From NCBI GenBank assembly GCA_012862575.1, contig BLSF01000063.1, positions 1 through 64,000 of the forward strand: DNA of 64,000 nucleotides. The letters run 5' to 3'. This document shows, one piece after another, positions 30,641-40,498 of this stretch. The number at the start of each line of letters is the position of its first letter. The first letter of the stretch is position 1. This DNA is from Parietichytrium sp. I65-24A. Taxonomy: Eukaryota; Sar; Bigyra; Thraustochytrida; Thraustochytriidae. The position numbers and the translations under genes are program-made. Under the pieces are notes generated by a model. That model saw nothing but the letters and a program-made list of their open reading frames with translations, was not told the DNA's origin and made no database searches.

Positions 30641-33600
30641 ATGGCGAGCGAGTGGAAGAAGCAAGCGGATGGGGACGGCAACATCTACTACTTCAATGTG
30701 ACCACGCAGGAGAGCTCCTGGGAGTCTCCGCAGGGCTACGTGGAATGGCTCGGAGAGTACTGGGTGGAAGTGCTCTCCTCGGATGGGCAGTGGTACTTCT
30801 TCAATCTTATGACCGGGGAGTCGTCATGGACTCCCCCGGTGGATGTTGCTCCCGCGGAAGCTGGGGAAAGTGCGCCTGAAGGCCAGGAGACAATTACAGA
30901 GGCTGCGGAAGATGTGCCAGAATGGGTTGAAGTCTTCGATCCAGCAACAAAGTCGTATTACTTTTTTAATAACAAAACGTTCGCGAGCCAATGGGATCCA
31001 CCTGAAGGGTACAAGAAAATAGATTACACGAAAGCCAAGCTCCTTATGGCTCCAGAGCTCCGCGCTGCGATACTCTTGCAGAATGCATTCCGGTCCCGCA
31101 AGGCGCGCGACGACGTAAGAAAGCAGCGGGGAAAGGCCGAGTCCAGTGACTCGGACGACACGTGGACTGAGGTGATGGACGCAAGGTCCGGCACACCGTA
31201 TTATTACAACCGTGTGACCGGCGAGTGTACATGGGAAAAGCCTGCTGGAGAAGGGGAGGAAAGTTCATCAATCGATCAGGGAGCCAGTGTGCAGCCTCCG
31301 GTCGAGGAGTCTTCAAAGGATGGAACGCACTCTGAGAATGCCGAGCATTCGACGTCTCAAGAAGCTAATGAGGCCGAGATGGCTAAGCAAGCACGTGAAA
31401 CTGCATCAGACTCGAACGAGTCGAAAGAACTCATTGAAATTTCAGAGCCCAAGGACGACAACGCCAAGCCCGATTTGTCGAGCACTACAGAGCAACCTGG
31501 TGCAGAGGAGCCAGATGTCGGAGGAAATAGCCAAGCTGAACAAGAGCAAGTCAAAGCTGAAGCCTTGAAAACCCCACGTCTTGAGAAGGAAGAAAGCATT
31601 AAGGAAATTGCAGAAGAAGCGCTGGAGGAGATGCACAACAAAGTTCTCCTCGGGGGTTTTGACAATGTTAATGAATTGGTGGAAGACATCGCAGAAAACA
31701 GTATAGAAAAGCGTGCTCGAGATCGCCACGATAAACCGAATGGCGCCGCGGACTCTGAAACAGCAGGTCAGAAAGACTTTCTGGTTGAATGGATTGAAGT
31801 CTTTGATCCAGCATCCAAGTCATACTATTTTTTCAATCAAAAGACAATGACGTCTCAGTGGGACAAACCAGAAGGCTATGTGAAACCTGATTTGACCAAC
31901 ATCAAGTCCTTGATGGCGCCAGAAGTCAAGGGGGCGATCATGCTACAAAATGCCTTTCGTTCGCGCATGGCTCGTGATAATGTACGCAAGCAGCGAGCAA
32001 AGGCTGGCGCGGAGGAAGGAAGCGCCTCGGTATGGAGGGGCGTCGAAGATCCGAGCTGCGGAGAAGTGTACTACTTCAACTCGGAAACAGGTGAAGTGAC
32101 TTGGGACAAACCTGAAGAGTTGATGACGGAGGAAGAAAAAGATGCCGCCCGACTCAAAAAGGAAGAAGAGGAACGGCAGCCTTTGTGGTCTGTAGCGCTG
32201 GACGAGGAAACCAATCGGCATTATTACTATCATCGTAAAACCGGTCAAGCCACTTGGGATCGACCCGAAGATTTTGATGGAGTCGATGCGCCGCAAGACA
32301 ACAGCGTCGAGGATGAACGGACAAAGCGGTTGCGCAAGAAAATGAAAGCAGCTTTGGAGGGCAAGCTGAGGAAGAGGGATGAAGAACTTGAGCGTCGCAT
32401 GCGCGAAGCCAGAAAAGCTCAGGAGGATGCAGAGGCAAAGGTCCAGAGCAGGTGGTGCGAAGTGTACGACGAGGCATCGGATGCATTCTACTATTACAAT
32501 GTGGAATCCTTCGAGACCGTTTGGGAGATGCCGGGTGACTTTGTGATGGCTGCTAGTGACGAGTTGTTGGCTGCAACGTTGAAGATCCAAGGAATATTTC
32601 GGCAGCGTCTTGCTCAGAAAAAGGTCGCCAGCATTCGCGAAAATGCCTCTCCGAAACAGAACTCCGTTGAAGTCACGGAATCGCCGAATGTACCAAGTGC
32701 GGTTCCGCAAGACGAACCCGAACTAGAAAAGGTAATTGCCGAGAGTGAAGTCGAAGAGGCGGACGCAACAGTTACTGACAGTCCCTCTCCTGCCTCTGCG
32801 GTTGTCGAGACCGCTCCTGAAGAGCCTGCAGCCGCGATTGAGGTCGAAGAAAGTGATACAACCACTTTCGAGGCAGACGAAGGGGGTGCAACGGTTGTTG
32901 ATAATCCTGTTCCAAGCACCGTCCTTGCCACAGAAGCCGACTTGGTTACGGTGTCCGAATCAAATCCGGAAACCGCCGAGACAGATGCTCAAGTCGCCAA
33001 GGGTGAGGACATAGCCGAGGTTATCTCACCGGAAAGCACGATAACGTCAGGGACTGAGCAGACTTCTCCTCCTGCTTTGGAAGAGACATTGGATGTGCGA
33101 GAGAATCCCGTCGTAGACAGCAGTGGCCCGTCGAGCGAGCTGAATGCCACACTGGAAAGTCAAACAGAGAGCGATGCGGTCGCCGCCGCTCCCCCGGAAG
33201 AACCCAACAACAACGACGACGAGACTCTCAAGGGAAAAGATGCTACTTTGAGCACACAAGATGGTGACGTAAAGAACATCGTCGTCCGCGAACCCGTTCT
33301 CGTGGCTGAGGTGCAACATGAAGAAGAAGAGGACGACGATAGCGACCAAGAACTTGTTGAAGAGCGACGAAGAGTTCGAGAAGCAACACGTAAGCGCAAC
33401 GCGAGGCTTCAAGAGCGCGAGCGACTGAAGCAAGCTCGGATCCAGGAGGAGAAGCTTCGTATTGCAAGAGAAGCTGCTCAAGTAGAGGCAAGGAAGAAGA
33501 GACTTGCGGAGGAAGCCTCACAAAAGAAGGCTCTGGACGATGCTGCCCGAGCGAAGCGGCTGGAGGCTAAAGCGCACGCCATTGAGGAAGCAAATCGGCG

Positions 33601-34774
33601 AGCAAAGGAACGTGCCGAAGCTCGGCGACGATCGAAAGAAGCCAAACTGAAGACCGAATCGCAGCAACGAGAGCAAAAGCGCATGCAGAGCTTACTTGCC
33701 CGACAAGAGCAGCAGCGCCTAGAGAAATCGCGCCTCGAGAAATGGCTGGTGCACTACGACACAGAGGTTGTGAGACTCCGGAACGAGAAGGCCCAACGGG
33801 ACACTGAGATGTTGAACATGAAGCTGGAGGCTGAAAAGTTGCTTCGAGAGAAGGCGGCTCTAGGGAGACCAGCTGCGGAGGCTACTGATTGTATGGACAT
33901 CTGGGAGGCTATTAAGCGTGGAGTCAGCGAGAAGTCGGTTCTCCAAAGACTCCTTCCTGACGGGCAGCGAATAGGAGAGCTGCGCAATTCGTTTGGTAAA
34001 ACTACACTTCACGAGGCATGTTGGCTCGGATCCTCGGATGTTGTCGAAGCTTTATTGGAGCTTGCCCGTGATGAAGGTTCTGACGTGGCAGCGTTTGTTC
34101 AAGCGTCTGACTGTTCGTGCGGGCAGACAACACCTTTGCACGAGGCTGCAAGAGCAGGCTGGGGCGCTGCCTTGATTGACGTCTTGATCGGAGCTGGGGC
34201 CATTGTGTACGCCAAGGATCATCATGGCGATACACCGCTGCATTGTGCTGCTCGACACGGTCATGTCCGGACCTGCTTGGCTCTTATTCGCGCAGACAGC
34301 AGTCTAGAGAGCCTGATCCTGAAGAACTACAAGCATCGAACTGCGATCGACCAGAGTCGCGTACAAGTGTTTAAAGAAAACGAGGGCGGCGAATGTTATC
34401 CTTTTTCCAAGTCGTTTGATGAAACTCGCCAAATTTTCAACCAAGCAGAGGAAGACGTGGAAAAGAAGTTCGGGGAGAATTGCGACGAAGAGACTTTGAC
34501 GTTGGAGCGAAATCGAATTGGAAACAGGAAGGCCAAAAAGAGACCAGTTCCAGGCAGCGAGAAGGGCGAGGGCGGCAATGTGGAAGCACTGCTAAAATAT
34601 TTAGAATCAATCCATGCGTACAAACCTCGGCGAGACTATCCCCTTGTGCGGAAGGGACCCCGTGTGAAGCAACTTGATGCAGACCAAGCAGAGAGGAGCG
34701 AAGGGGTTGTTGAGCCTAGTGTGAAGACTCCGAAGCCTAAATTGAAGAAGCTCAAGTCGAAGCGACTGAAATAA
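30641..34774 (+). CDS. Multi-WW, IQ, coiled-coil and ankyrin protein
   Basis: A 1377-residue protein from the ATG at 30641 (the longer frame starts at TTG). Eight WW domains are visible at about residues 3-33, 38-68, 93-124, 174-202, 381-413, 463-492, 515-545 and 604-634, each with two Trp or a conservative change and a central YYY/YFF; WW domains bind Pro-rich peptides. After WW3, WW5 and WW8 lie IQ-like helices (ILLQNAFRSRKARDDVRKQR; IMLQNAFRSRMARDNVRKQR; LKIQGIFRQRLAQKK) that could bind calmodulin. Acidic disordered linkers follow, then a long charged helix (about 900-1080), three or four ankyrin repeats (about 1117-1240; TTPLHEAARAGW, DTPLHCAARHGH) and a Lys-rich tail. The WW3-IQ and WW5-IQ blocks are near copies, so internal duplication built the protein. 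A scaffold role is inferred. Confidence 0.88.
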   Translation: MASEWKKQADGDGNIYYFNVTTQESSWESPQGYVEWLGEYWVEVLSSDGQWYFFNLMTGESSWTPPVDVAPAEAGESAPEGQETITEAAEDVPEWVEVFDPATKSYYFFNNKTFASQWDPPEGYKKIDYTKAKLLMAPELRAAILLQNAFRSRKARDDVRKQRGKAESSDSDDTWTEVMDARSGTPYYYNRVTGECTWEKPAGEGEESSSIDQGASVQPPVEESSKDGTHSENAEHSTSQEANEAEMAKQARETASDSNESKELIEISEPKDDNAKPDLSSTTEQPGAEEPDVGGNSQAEQEQVKAEALKTPRLEKEESIKEIAEEALEEMHNKVLLGGFDNVNELVEDIAENSIEKRARDRHDKPNGAADSETAGQKDFLVEWIEVFDPASKSYYFFNQKTMTSQWDKPEGYVKPDLTNIKSLMAPEVKGAIMLQNAFRSRMARDNVRKQRAKAGAEEGSASVWRGVEDPSCGEVYYFNSETGEVTWDKPEELMTEEEKDAARLKKEEEERQPLWSVALDEETNRHYYYHRKTGQATWDRPEDFDGVDAPQDNSVEDERTKRLRKKMKAALEGKLRKRDEELERRMREARKAQEDAEAKVQSRWCEVYDEASDAFYYYNVESFETVWEMPGDFVMAASDELLAATLKIQGIFRQRLAQKKVASIRENASPKQNSVEVTESPNVPSAVPQDEPELEKVIAESEVEEADATVTDSPSPASAVVETAPEEPAAAIEVEESDTTTFEADEGGATVVDNPVPSTVLATEADLVTVSESNPETAETDAQVAKGEDIAEVISPESTITSGTEQTSPPALEETLDVRENPVVDSSGPSSELNATLESQTESDAVAAAPPEEPNNNDDETLKGKDATLSTQDGDVKNIVVREPVLVAEVQHEEEEDDDSDQELVEERRRVREATRKRNARLQERERLKQARIQEEKLRIAREAAQVEARKKRLAEEASQKKALDDAARAKRLEAKAHAIEEANRRAKERAEARRRSKEAKLKTESQQREQKRMQSLLARQEQQRLEKSRLEKWLVHYDTEVVRLRNEKAQRDTEMLNMKLEAEKLLREKAALGRPAAEATDCMDIWEAIKRGVSEKSVLQRLLPDGQRIGELRNSFGKTTLHEACWLGSSDVVEALLELARDEGSDVAAFVQASDCSCGQTTPLHEAARAGWGAALIDVLIGAGAIVYAKDHHGDTPLHCAARHGHVRTCLALIRADSSLESLILKNYKHRTAIDQSRVQVFKENEGGECYPFSKSFDETRQIFNQAEEDVEKKFGENCDEETLTLERNRIGNRKAKKRPVPGSEKGEGGNVEALLKYLESIHAYKPRRDYPLVRKGPRVKQLDADQAERSEGVVEPSVKTPKPKLKKLKSKRLK

Positions 34775-34963
34775 GTGCAGAACGTTATTGCAGAAGCGAC
34801 ATTGGAACGAGCAAATACTTTTTTGATTAAAAAACAGAAGAAAGCTTTTTTACTGTTGAATTAAATAATTGGAGGATACAAACGATGTGCGAAGAAGATG
34901 GAAAGAGAAAAGCATGGAAATAAATAATACAAACGCGCAATGGTGAGAAGCGAGGCGGAAAAA

Positions 34964-36112
34964 TTACCAGCACCATTCCACAGGACAAAATTTGTCAACA
35001 AGAGAATATGCTGCAGCCAGTTGTTGCTCGGTGGGGGCAGCTGCAGGGTCTTGCTGCGCAGCGCATTGTTCCGAAAGCTGTGCAAACATTTTAACCCAGT
35101 GCAGCATGGCGCTGTCAGCAGGTGTTTTGAACAGATCATAGTCGCCGCGGCTAATGAGAGGGTACACCTTTCGAAAGCGCAGCATATTCTTGGCCATGGG
35201 CGGCAACAAGCATTCGTTGCGATCTACGATGTGGTAGAGGTATTCGTCATGGCTCCAGATTGGTTGAGTGTGGGCAATGCCCATCCCACGCAATGGGTGC
35301 GCTTCCGCGGTGGTGCTGAATGTTTTGGATGCCGCAGCAGAGACGCTTTCATCCTTAATCAACTTGGAAAGGTCTACATCAACCTGAGCGATCCAGGAAA
35401 CCGCCCCGTTGTAATGCTGTACGACCATTGCTTGCTCATCCCAGTGCCACTGCGCGGCGAGACATCCCAGGCACTGGATGAGCGCAAGGAACTGAACCCA
35501 CTCTGGATGACCGTGTTGGCGCGCAAACTCCATCGAGCGAACCCCCTCCGAAAGTTCTCCGCTGTAAGCCAAGGCATCCTTCACGCTCATAATCTTGCGC
35601 GTCGTCGATCTTGTCCTCGCAACCATCCTCACCGCAAAGTCCGCAGCCCACATTTCCGGGTCAAACCTCGCTTGCTGGGCCGCGCTTCCGTCGCATGAAA
35701 ACAACTCGCACTTCATAGGAACCACCCTAAACGTCTCGTCACCGTTGTACAGAATCTTGAACTGCGACACTCCTTCCACCACTTTGAACCCTGCCGTCTC
35801 ATACAGCGCCACGAGTTTTCCAAACCTGGCCATGTCCTCCTCAGCCTCCAGCCAAACGCACTCACACTGCTTCTCCTCCTTGAAGAACCGCTTGCACTGC
35901 TCCAGCAGCAGCAGCCCAGTGCCTCTCCCGCGGAACTTTTCGCGCAGAGATATGGACTTGATGAACGCTGACCGCTCAGAGTTCTCGCGGTTCTCGCGGT
36001 TCTCGGGAGGATGCAACTCTGCCAGCAGCTTGCCCACCGTCCCTCTCTTTCCCTCCGCGTACACCAGCCACTTGAATTCCGCGCCCCGCACCTGGAGCTC
36101 CACGCGCACCAT
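34964..36112 (-). CDS. GNAT acetyltransferase fused to a degenerate myo-inositol oxygenase-like domain
   Basis: A 382-aa protein from the ATG at 36112 (the frame opens earlier with GTG). Residues 1-135 form a GNAT domain with the acetyl-CoA loop RGRGTG (61-66) after SISLREKF, and LYETAGFK near its end. Residues 175-382 align without gaps in key blocks to myo-inositol oxygenase (MIOX): HPEWVQFLALIQCLGC, WSHDEYLYHI, MLRFRKVYPLISRGDY, MLHWVKMF and the terminal LVDKFCPVEW. Human MIOX binds two irons through H98, H123, D124, H194, H220 and D253. Here the HD pair is Q213-C214, H220 is R314, D253 is S347, the substrate lysine K127 is C217; only H288 (H194) remains, and H98 has no clear equivalent. 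So the MIOX half is probably a non-enzymatic fold. The acetylation target is unknown. Confidence 0.85.
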   Translation of the reverse strand: MVRVELQVRGAEFKWLVYAEGKRGTVGKLLAELHPPENRENRENSERSAFIKSISLREKFRGRGTGLLLLEQCKRFFKEEKQCECVWLEAEEDMARFGKLVALYETAGFKVVEGVSQFKILYNGDETFRVVPMKCELFSCDGSAAQQARFDPEMWAADFAVRMVARTRSTTRKIMSVKDALAYSGELSEGVRSMEFARQHGHPEWVQFLALIQCLGCLAAQWHWDEQAMVVQHYNGAVSWIAQVDVDLSKLIKDESVSAAASKTFSTTAEAHPLRGMGIAHTQPIWSHDEYLYHIVDRNECLLPPMAKNMLRFRKVYPLISRGDYDLFKTPADSAMLHWVKMFAQLSEQCAAQQDPAAAPTEQQLAAAYSLVDKFCPVEWCW

Positions 36113-37086
36113 CTTGACCGAACCAATTTCACACACAGACGTCTACGTGGTGGTTTTCTCCCGCCTTTCTTTCTTCCGAGGTCCCTTCTTTCGTCGTTCT
36201 TCCGTCTTCACCGGCTCAGGCTGTGACCTAAGGCACACCTACTGTGGGGGACGCATGCGACTCGCAGCTGTGGGGAGTGAGAAGGTGTCCCCGGGGACGC
36301 TTTTGTTCCTCTCTTCCACTGTGCGTACGTTTGCTTATGCTTAGGTCTCAGTGTGCGAATGGTGAGCTACGGTACTCTACGTCTTCAATAGGACTGCTTG
36401 CTCGTTGGTAGGACTTGTTAAGTGGTTGCTATTCGTCAGCGAATTGGATGAGATTGATTATACGTCCCTGGATAGGATCAAATAGGGAGGATAATAAGTA
36501 TAATAAGGCCCACATGGTTTGGAATTGTGTGGGACATTGGGGGACTATGGGATATGATATCTAATCGCGTAAGAGTTGTGATTGCGTCAAGGATGAAACG
36601 AGAGCTAAGAGAAAAGCTGGGTGTGTAGGTGGGGATATTATTGTTAGCCATAGCCAATGATTAAGGGTTGGGAACAAAATAAACCGTGCCTACTAGTAGT
36701 CAGTTAGAGTCATTAAAGCAACTAGGTTCCACCAGCTAAAATGGGAAGCTACTTATCCTCATTATGGGATCAATTATAGAAGTCTTCGGTACGTTTGGGT
36801 CTCAAGTCAATTTCGCCAATTTGGGTTCTTGGCCCGAGAACCAGGATCGGTCCGGGTTTGATCAATCATGTAGGTGAAGGGCGAGCAACTGGGAGAAGGA
36901 GAATGAAAACGTACTGGTGAAAGGACGGTGGGAAATCTATACAAATCCAACACAAATTTGGTCACCACGAAGAGGAAAGGTTTAAAAAGTTGCAAATTCA
37001 GAATTCAGAATTCAGATTCCGGGATCACAGCTGTGATGAGTAATGACGAAAAAACAGCGTGGCGTGGGAATTTCAACGCCTTACAG
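36113..37086. other. Intergenic region, no gene seen
   Basis: About 970 bp between two minus-strand genes. It is A/T-richer, with GGGATAT/GGGACT motifs near 36530-36560. No ORF, RNA gene or element was recognised. Confidence 0.55.
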
Positions 37087-39147
37087 TCAATCGAAGGCGA
37101 TCGAGTCGAAAGGGTTACTGCTCTGTCGGGAAGGGGGCTGCTGCTGGTGATGGTGGTGTTGCTGGGGAGGATATTGCTGTTGTTGTTGTTGTTGCAACAT
37201 GTGCTGCTGCTGCTGTTGCCCGTGGCCCATGTAGTGTTGCTGCTGCATGTGCTGCATGTGCTGCTGCTGCTGTTGGTTGTGTTGATGTTGATGTGGGTGT
37301 TGCTGGTGCTGATTATAATGCGATGTGTTGCTTGGCTGATGTGGAGATGCACTCGCCCCTGCAGGAGGCCGCCCGTCGAGATTGTTCCAATCGATCTCGT
37401 CAATAGCCGAGCGCGGCTGACCTTGGCCGAGCTGGGTCTGGGCAGGCTTACCGTTGGCAGTGTTGGAGGCGTAACCGGGCTGCGCGCCGTTCGGAGGCTG
37501 GCTCCCTGTATTCCATTGAGGAGGAGGGGCATTTGACGGCTGCCCTACTTGCGCTCCATATGGCATCTGATGAACGCCAGAGCTTGGGCGTTGCCCGGAC
37601 GGCCCCTGTGAATGCTGGAGATGTTGCGGCGCGCCATGGTAATTGTTTGGGTTTGGTAACGAGTTTGGCCTCTGTTGCTGATGATGTTGGGGTTGCTGGC
37701 CATAGACACTTTGTTCGTTGGGCCGAGGAAAAGGTTGCGCTCCCGTAATCTGATGATGCTGCTGGTGCATGCTGGGCTGTTGTTGTTGTTGTTGCACGCT
37801 TTGAGGCGGCATCTGCATTGCGGGAGGCGACGTACCGCCCCACCCTGGAGCGATAGGACCTGCGAATGGGCTTCTCGGATCCGGTGGTGGTTTCTCCCAT
37901 GCGGGATATGAGCCTGGGGGGAAGTTTGGGCCAGAAGGCGAAGCAGCATGGACGGCATCCTGACCCCAGCCTGAAGATGGGCTAGCAGTGCTTGCTGGCG
38001 TATGAGTGCTGGCATAACTAGTGTGTCGATTATGGGAATCCACAGTGTCAAAGTCTGGCGAGAAATTGTCAAAGCTATCCACCGAGAAGGCCGGCGATCG
38101 AGCAGGGTGTTTAGCAACAGCTGGGCCAGACAAGAGGTCGTCCACATCCTCTTGGTCGGATTCATCGGACGACACCGACCATGTGTGGCCTTGAAAGCTC
38201 TCAATGCTGTGAGAAGCTTGGCGACGAGATGACGACTTTTTGATCCCAGACCCATCCGGGTCTTCGCCCCATGGGTTTGCGCTCGCGTCGAACGCTTCAC
38301 CCCCCTGCGCTGAGGACGCTTTCGGTTTGCTCGACGAAGCTGCCGCAGCCCCGCTGCCCTTTTTGAGCGCAGTATCGTACAAGTTAATGACATCTAATAG
38401 CTTTTCGTTCATCTCCAAAAGCTCTGCGAGATCGGCCTCCGCGCTCGAAGCAAGTAAAGTTGCAACCTCTCTCTGGAACCCGTTGCTCTGAGAGACAAGC
38501 TGCTCTATAAGATCATTGCCCACGAGGTCGTCCTTGGAGGAAGCACCTGATATCATCTCGTGAAGCATATCCGTGACGTTGTCCACAACCTCCTTGCGTT
38601 GCTGCATACTCATTGACACAAGTTGCTCCCTTCTACTGATTGCGACGGGCTCCCTCGAGTATGCTCCCACATCTGGAAAGCGGTACGTACCTTTCTTGCG
38701 CATCGCGTGAAAGGTTTCAACAAAGATGTGCCCAATCGCCATTCGGTTCTCGAACTCGGTTCCCCACTTGGCGATGAGCATGAGGCACTTTTCCGCTTGC
38801 TCCTCACGCGCGCTGTCGTTGCTACCTTTCGACCTCTTGATCACTTTGATCATCTGATTCATGAGTTTGCGATTGGACATTGCAAAGTGCACATCTGGGT
38901 TATCATCCTGCATCATCTGCTCAAACAAGCACAGGGCGTTCATCACCGAGGCATGGTCGTTCAGCTTGAGCTTCTTCCGCGTGCGCCTCACCACTTCATA
39001 CAGCTCTTTCGCGCCGAGCTTTCGCAGCTCCTCAATAATCTCCTGGTTTAGCGCCACATTCGGTTGTGCGCTCTCCTCTGTGGCGCGATCCACGGTCACT
39101 AGCACTCTTGCCACTGGCCCTTTCGGTGTTTTATTCTTGAACGACAT
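37087..39147 (-). CDS. VHS-GAT (TOM1/TOL-like) ubiquitin-cargo adaptor
   Basis: A 686-aa protein. The VHS superhelix spans about residues 15-160 (LVTVDRATEESAQPN start; NALCLFEQMMQDDNPDVHF; AEKCLMLIAKWGTEFENR) and the three-helix GAT bundle about 183-263 (VVDNVTDMLHEMI; LAELLEMNEKLLDVINLYD). In TOM1 and plant TOL proteins this pair binds ubiquitinated membrane cargo and delivers it to ESCRT. The rest (about 265-686) is Pro/Gln/His/Ser-rich and disordered, with long Q/H runs, and ends in SNPFDSIAFD, whose NPF could bind EH-domain proteins. No GAE ear is present, so it is TOM1-like and not GGA-like. Start ATG 39147 is clean. Confidence 0.87.
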   Translation of the reverse strand: MSFKNKTPKGPVARVLVTVDRATEESAQPNVALNQEIIEELRKLGAKELYEVVRRTRKKLKLNDHASVMNALCLFEQMMQDDNPDVHFAMSNRKLMNQMIKVIKRSKGSNDSAREEQAEKCLMLIAKWGTEFENRMAIGHIFVETFHAMRKKGTYRFPDVGAYSREPVAISRREQLVSMSMQQRKEVVDNVTDMLHEMISGASSKDDLVGNDLIEQLVSQSNGFQREVATLLASSAEADLAELLEMNEKLLDVINLYDTALKKGSGAAAASSSKPKASSAQGGEAFDASANPWGEDPDGSGIKKSSSRRQASHSIESFQGHTWSVSSDESDQEDVDDLLSGPAVAKHPARSPAFSVDSFDNFSPDFDTVDSHNRHTSYASTHTPASTASPSSGWGQDAVHAASPSGPNFPPGSYPAWEKPPPDPRSPFAGPIAPGWGGTSPPAMQMPPQSVQQQQQQPSMHQQHHQITGAQPFPRPNEQSVYGQQPQHHQQQRPNSLPNPNNYHGAPQHLQHSQGPSGQRPSSGVHQMPYGAQVGQPSNAPPPQWNTGSQPPNGAQPGYASNTANGKPAQTQLGQGQPRSAIDEIDWNNLDGRPPAGASASPHQPSNTSHYNQHQQHPHQHQHNQQQQQHMQHMQQQHYMGHGQQQQQHMLQQQQQQQYPPQQHHHHQQQPPSRQSSNPFDSIAFD

Positions 39148-40498
39148 TCTTCAATCTTAGTCTCCCCATCCAAAAGAAGAAGAAGAAGAAGAGAATCGCA
39201 ATCTAACTCGCCTCCTGGCCTTGTCGCCACCGTCCGCAACGTGAAGGCCTGCGCCACGCACCCTCGCAAGGGCGGCTCCAGCCAACACAACCTAAAAGGC
39301 GTGCGCCACGCACCAGGTTGCACAACGACGACTTTAGAGTCCAGACTCCAGCAGCCAACTTGCCCGCCTTTGGTCGCTCGAGACTGTTGACGCTCCTTGT
39401 GTCCTAGTCTCCGAGTCTCAGGCTGACCAACTTTTCGACCTCTTTCCCTCTCTCTCCCTCTCCCTACCCTTTCAGCATCTCCTCGCTGTCCTCGGCAAAT
39501 GCACTGCGCCGCTGCACTCGAGTACGCTTCTGCTCCTCTCTGCTCCACTGTATTCCACCGTATTCCACTGTGTTCCACTGTGCGAAAAGTCACGCTCATA
39601 CAGCTCATACGCTCACAGTCGGTCACGTTTTTCAGTTTTTCAGATTCAGAAGAGCTTTTTCTCCTTAGGTCTCTCTCACATCTCCACTTAGCTCACATCA
39701 ATCTTGAAACAAAGGATGACAAGATGTAACAAGGAATTAATAGATTATTTAATAGATTGACAGTGAATGATGAATTGACTGTGAATGAATGCATGCTTTT
39801 CGCCCAACTAACTTAGTTCTACTGCGAATCGAATGAATCCCTATTACAATTCCTACCATCACCTACCGCAAGATACTCCGAGGAGCTACACGCGCATAGC
39901 CTCCGCCAGTAGTACTTCCCACGCTCTTACCAGCGGCTTAGCTACCTAGATTGGTAGTGATGGGCATAAGGGGGCGAGATGTGGTAGTATCTATCCATTT
40001 TAGTAGCGATCAGGAGGAACATTCACTGAGGGAAATTCAATAGACGTTTTATCTGGCGGAGCATAGGGATGCCGAGGATTTATGCTTTACTTATGGTTAA
40101 TTGTGAGGCTAGCGCAGGGAGATCCGAGTACACTTTCTGATAGGTGGGGTGTCTCTTGTCACACTCACAAGCAGTCCCCGCGTACAGACAGTGAGTCCCA
40201 GCAGAGTAGTCCCACCACACATCGAAAAACAAAAACAAGCACTGGGATTTATCTACATATAACACAGGTGAAAAGAAGTGAAAAGAGGTGAAAAGAAGTG
40301 AAGAGTGGTTTGCACTGCCAGAGAGAGAGAGGTTCAGAAAACGTGCAGAGGATCCTTGCAAACCCCGAACCCTAAAGCACAAAGCACAAAGCACAAACCC
40401 TCGCATTGCCGTGGCAGCCGTGGTAGCCGCCGTGTTCGCTGTGGGATCGTGGGATTGTGGGGTCGTGGGATCGTGGGAGGCGCAGCGAGGTAGAGAGC
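39148..40498. other. Divergent intergenic region, 1.35 kb
   Basis: It separates the VHS-GAT and MRH receptor genes. It includes TTCCACTGTATTCCACCG-type repeats (39540-39590), a GAAAAGA/G repeat (40265-40305), AAGCACA repeats (40374-40397) and GTGGGATCG repeats (40440-40475). Overlapping frames here are short and repeat-driven. No gene. Confidence 0.55.
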
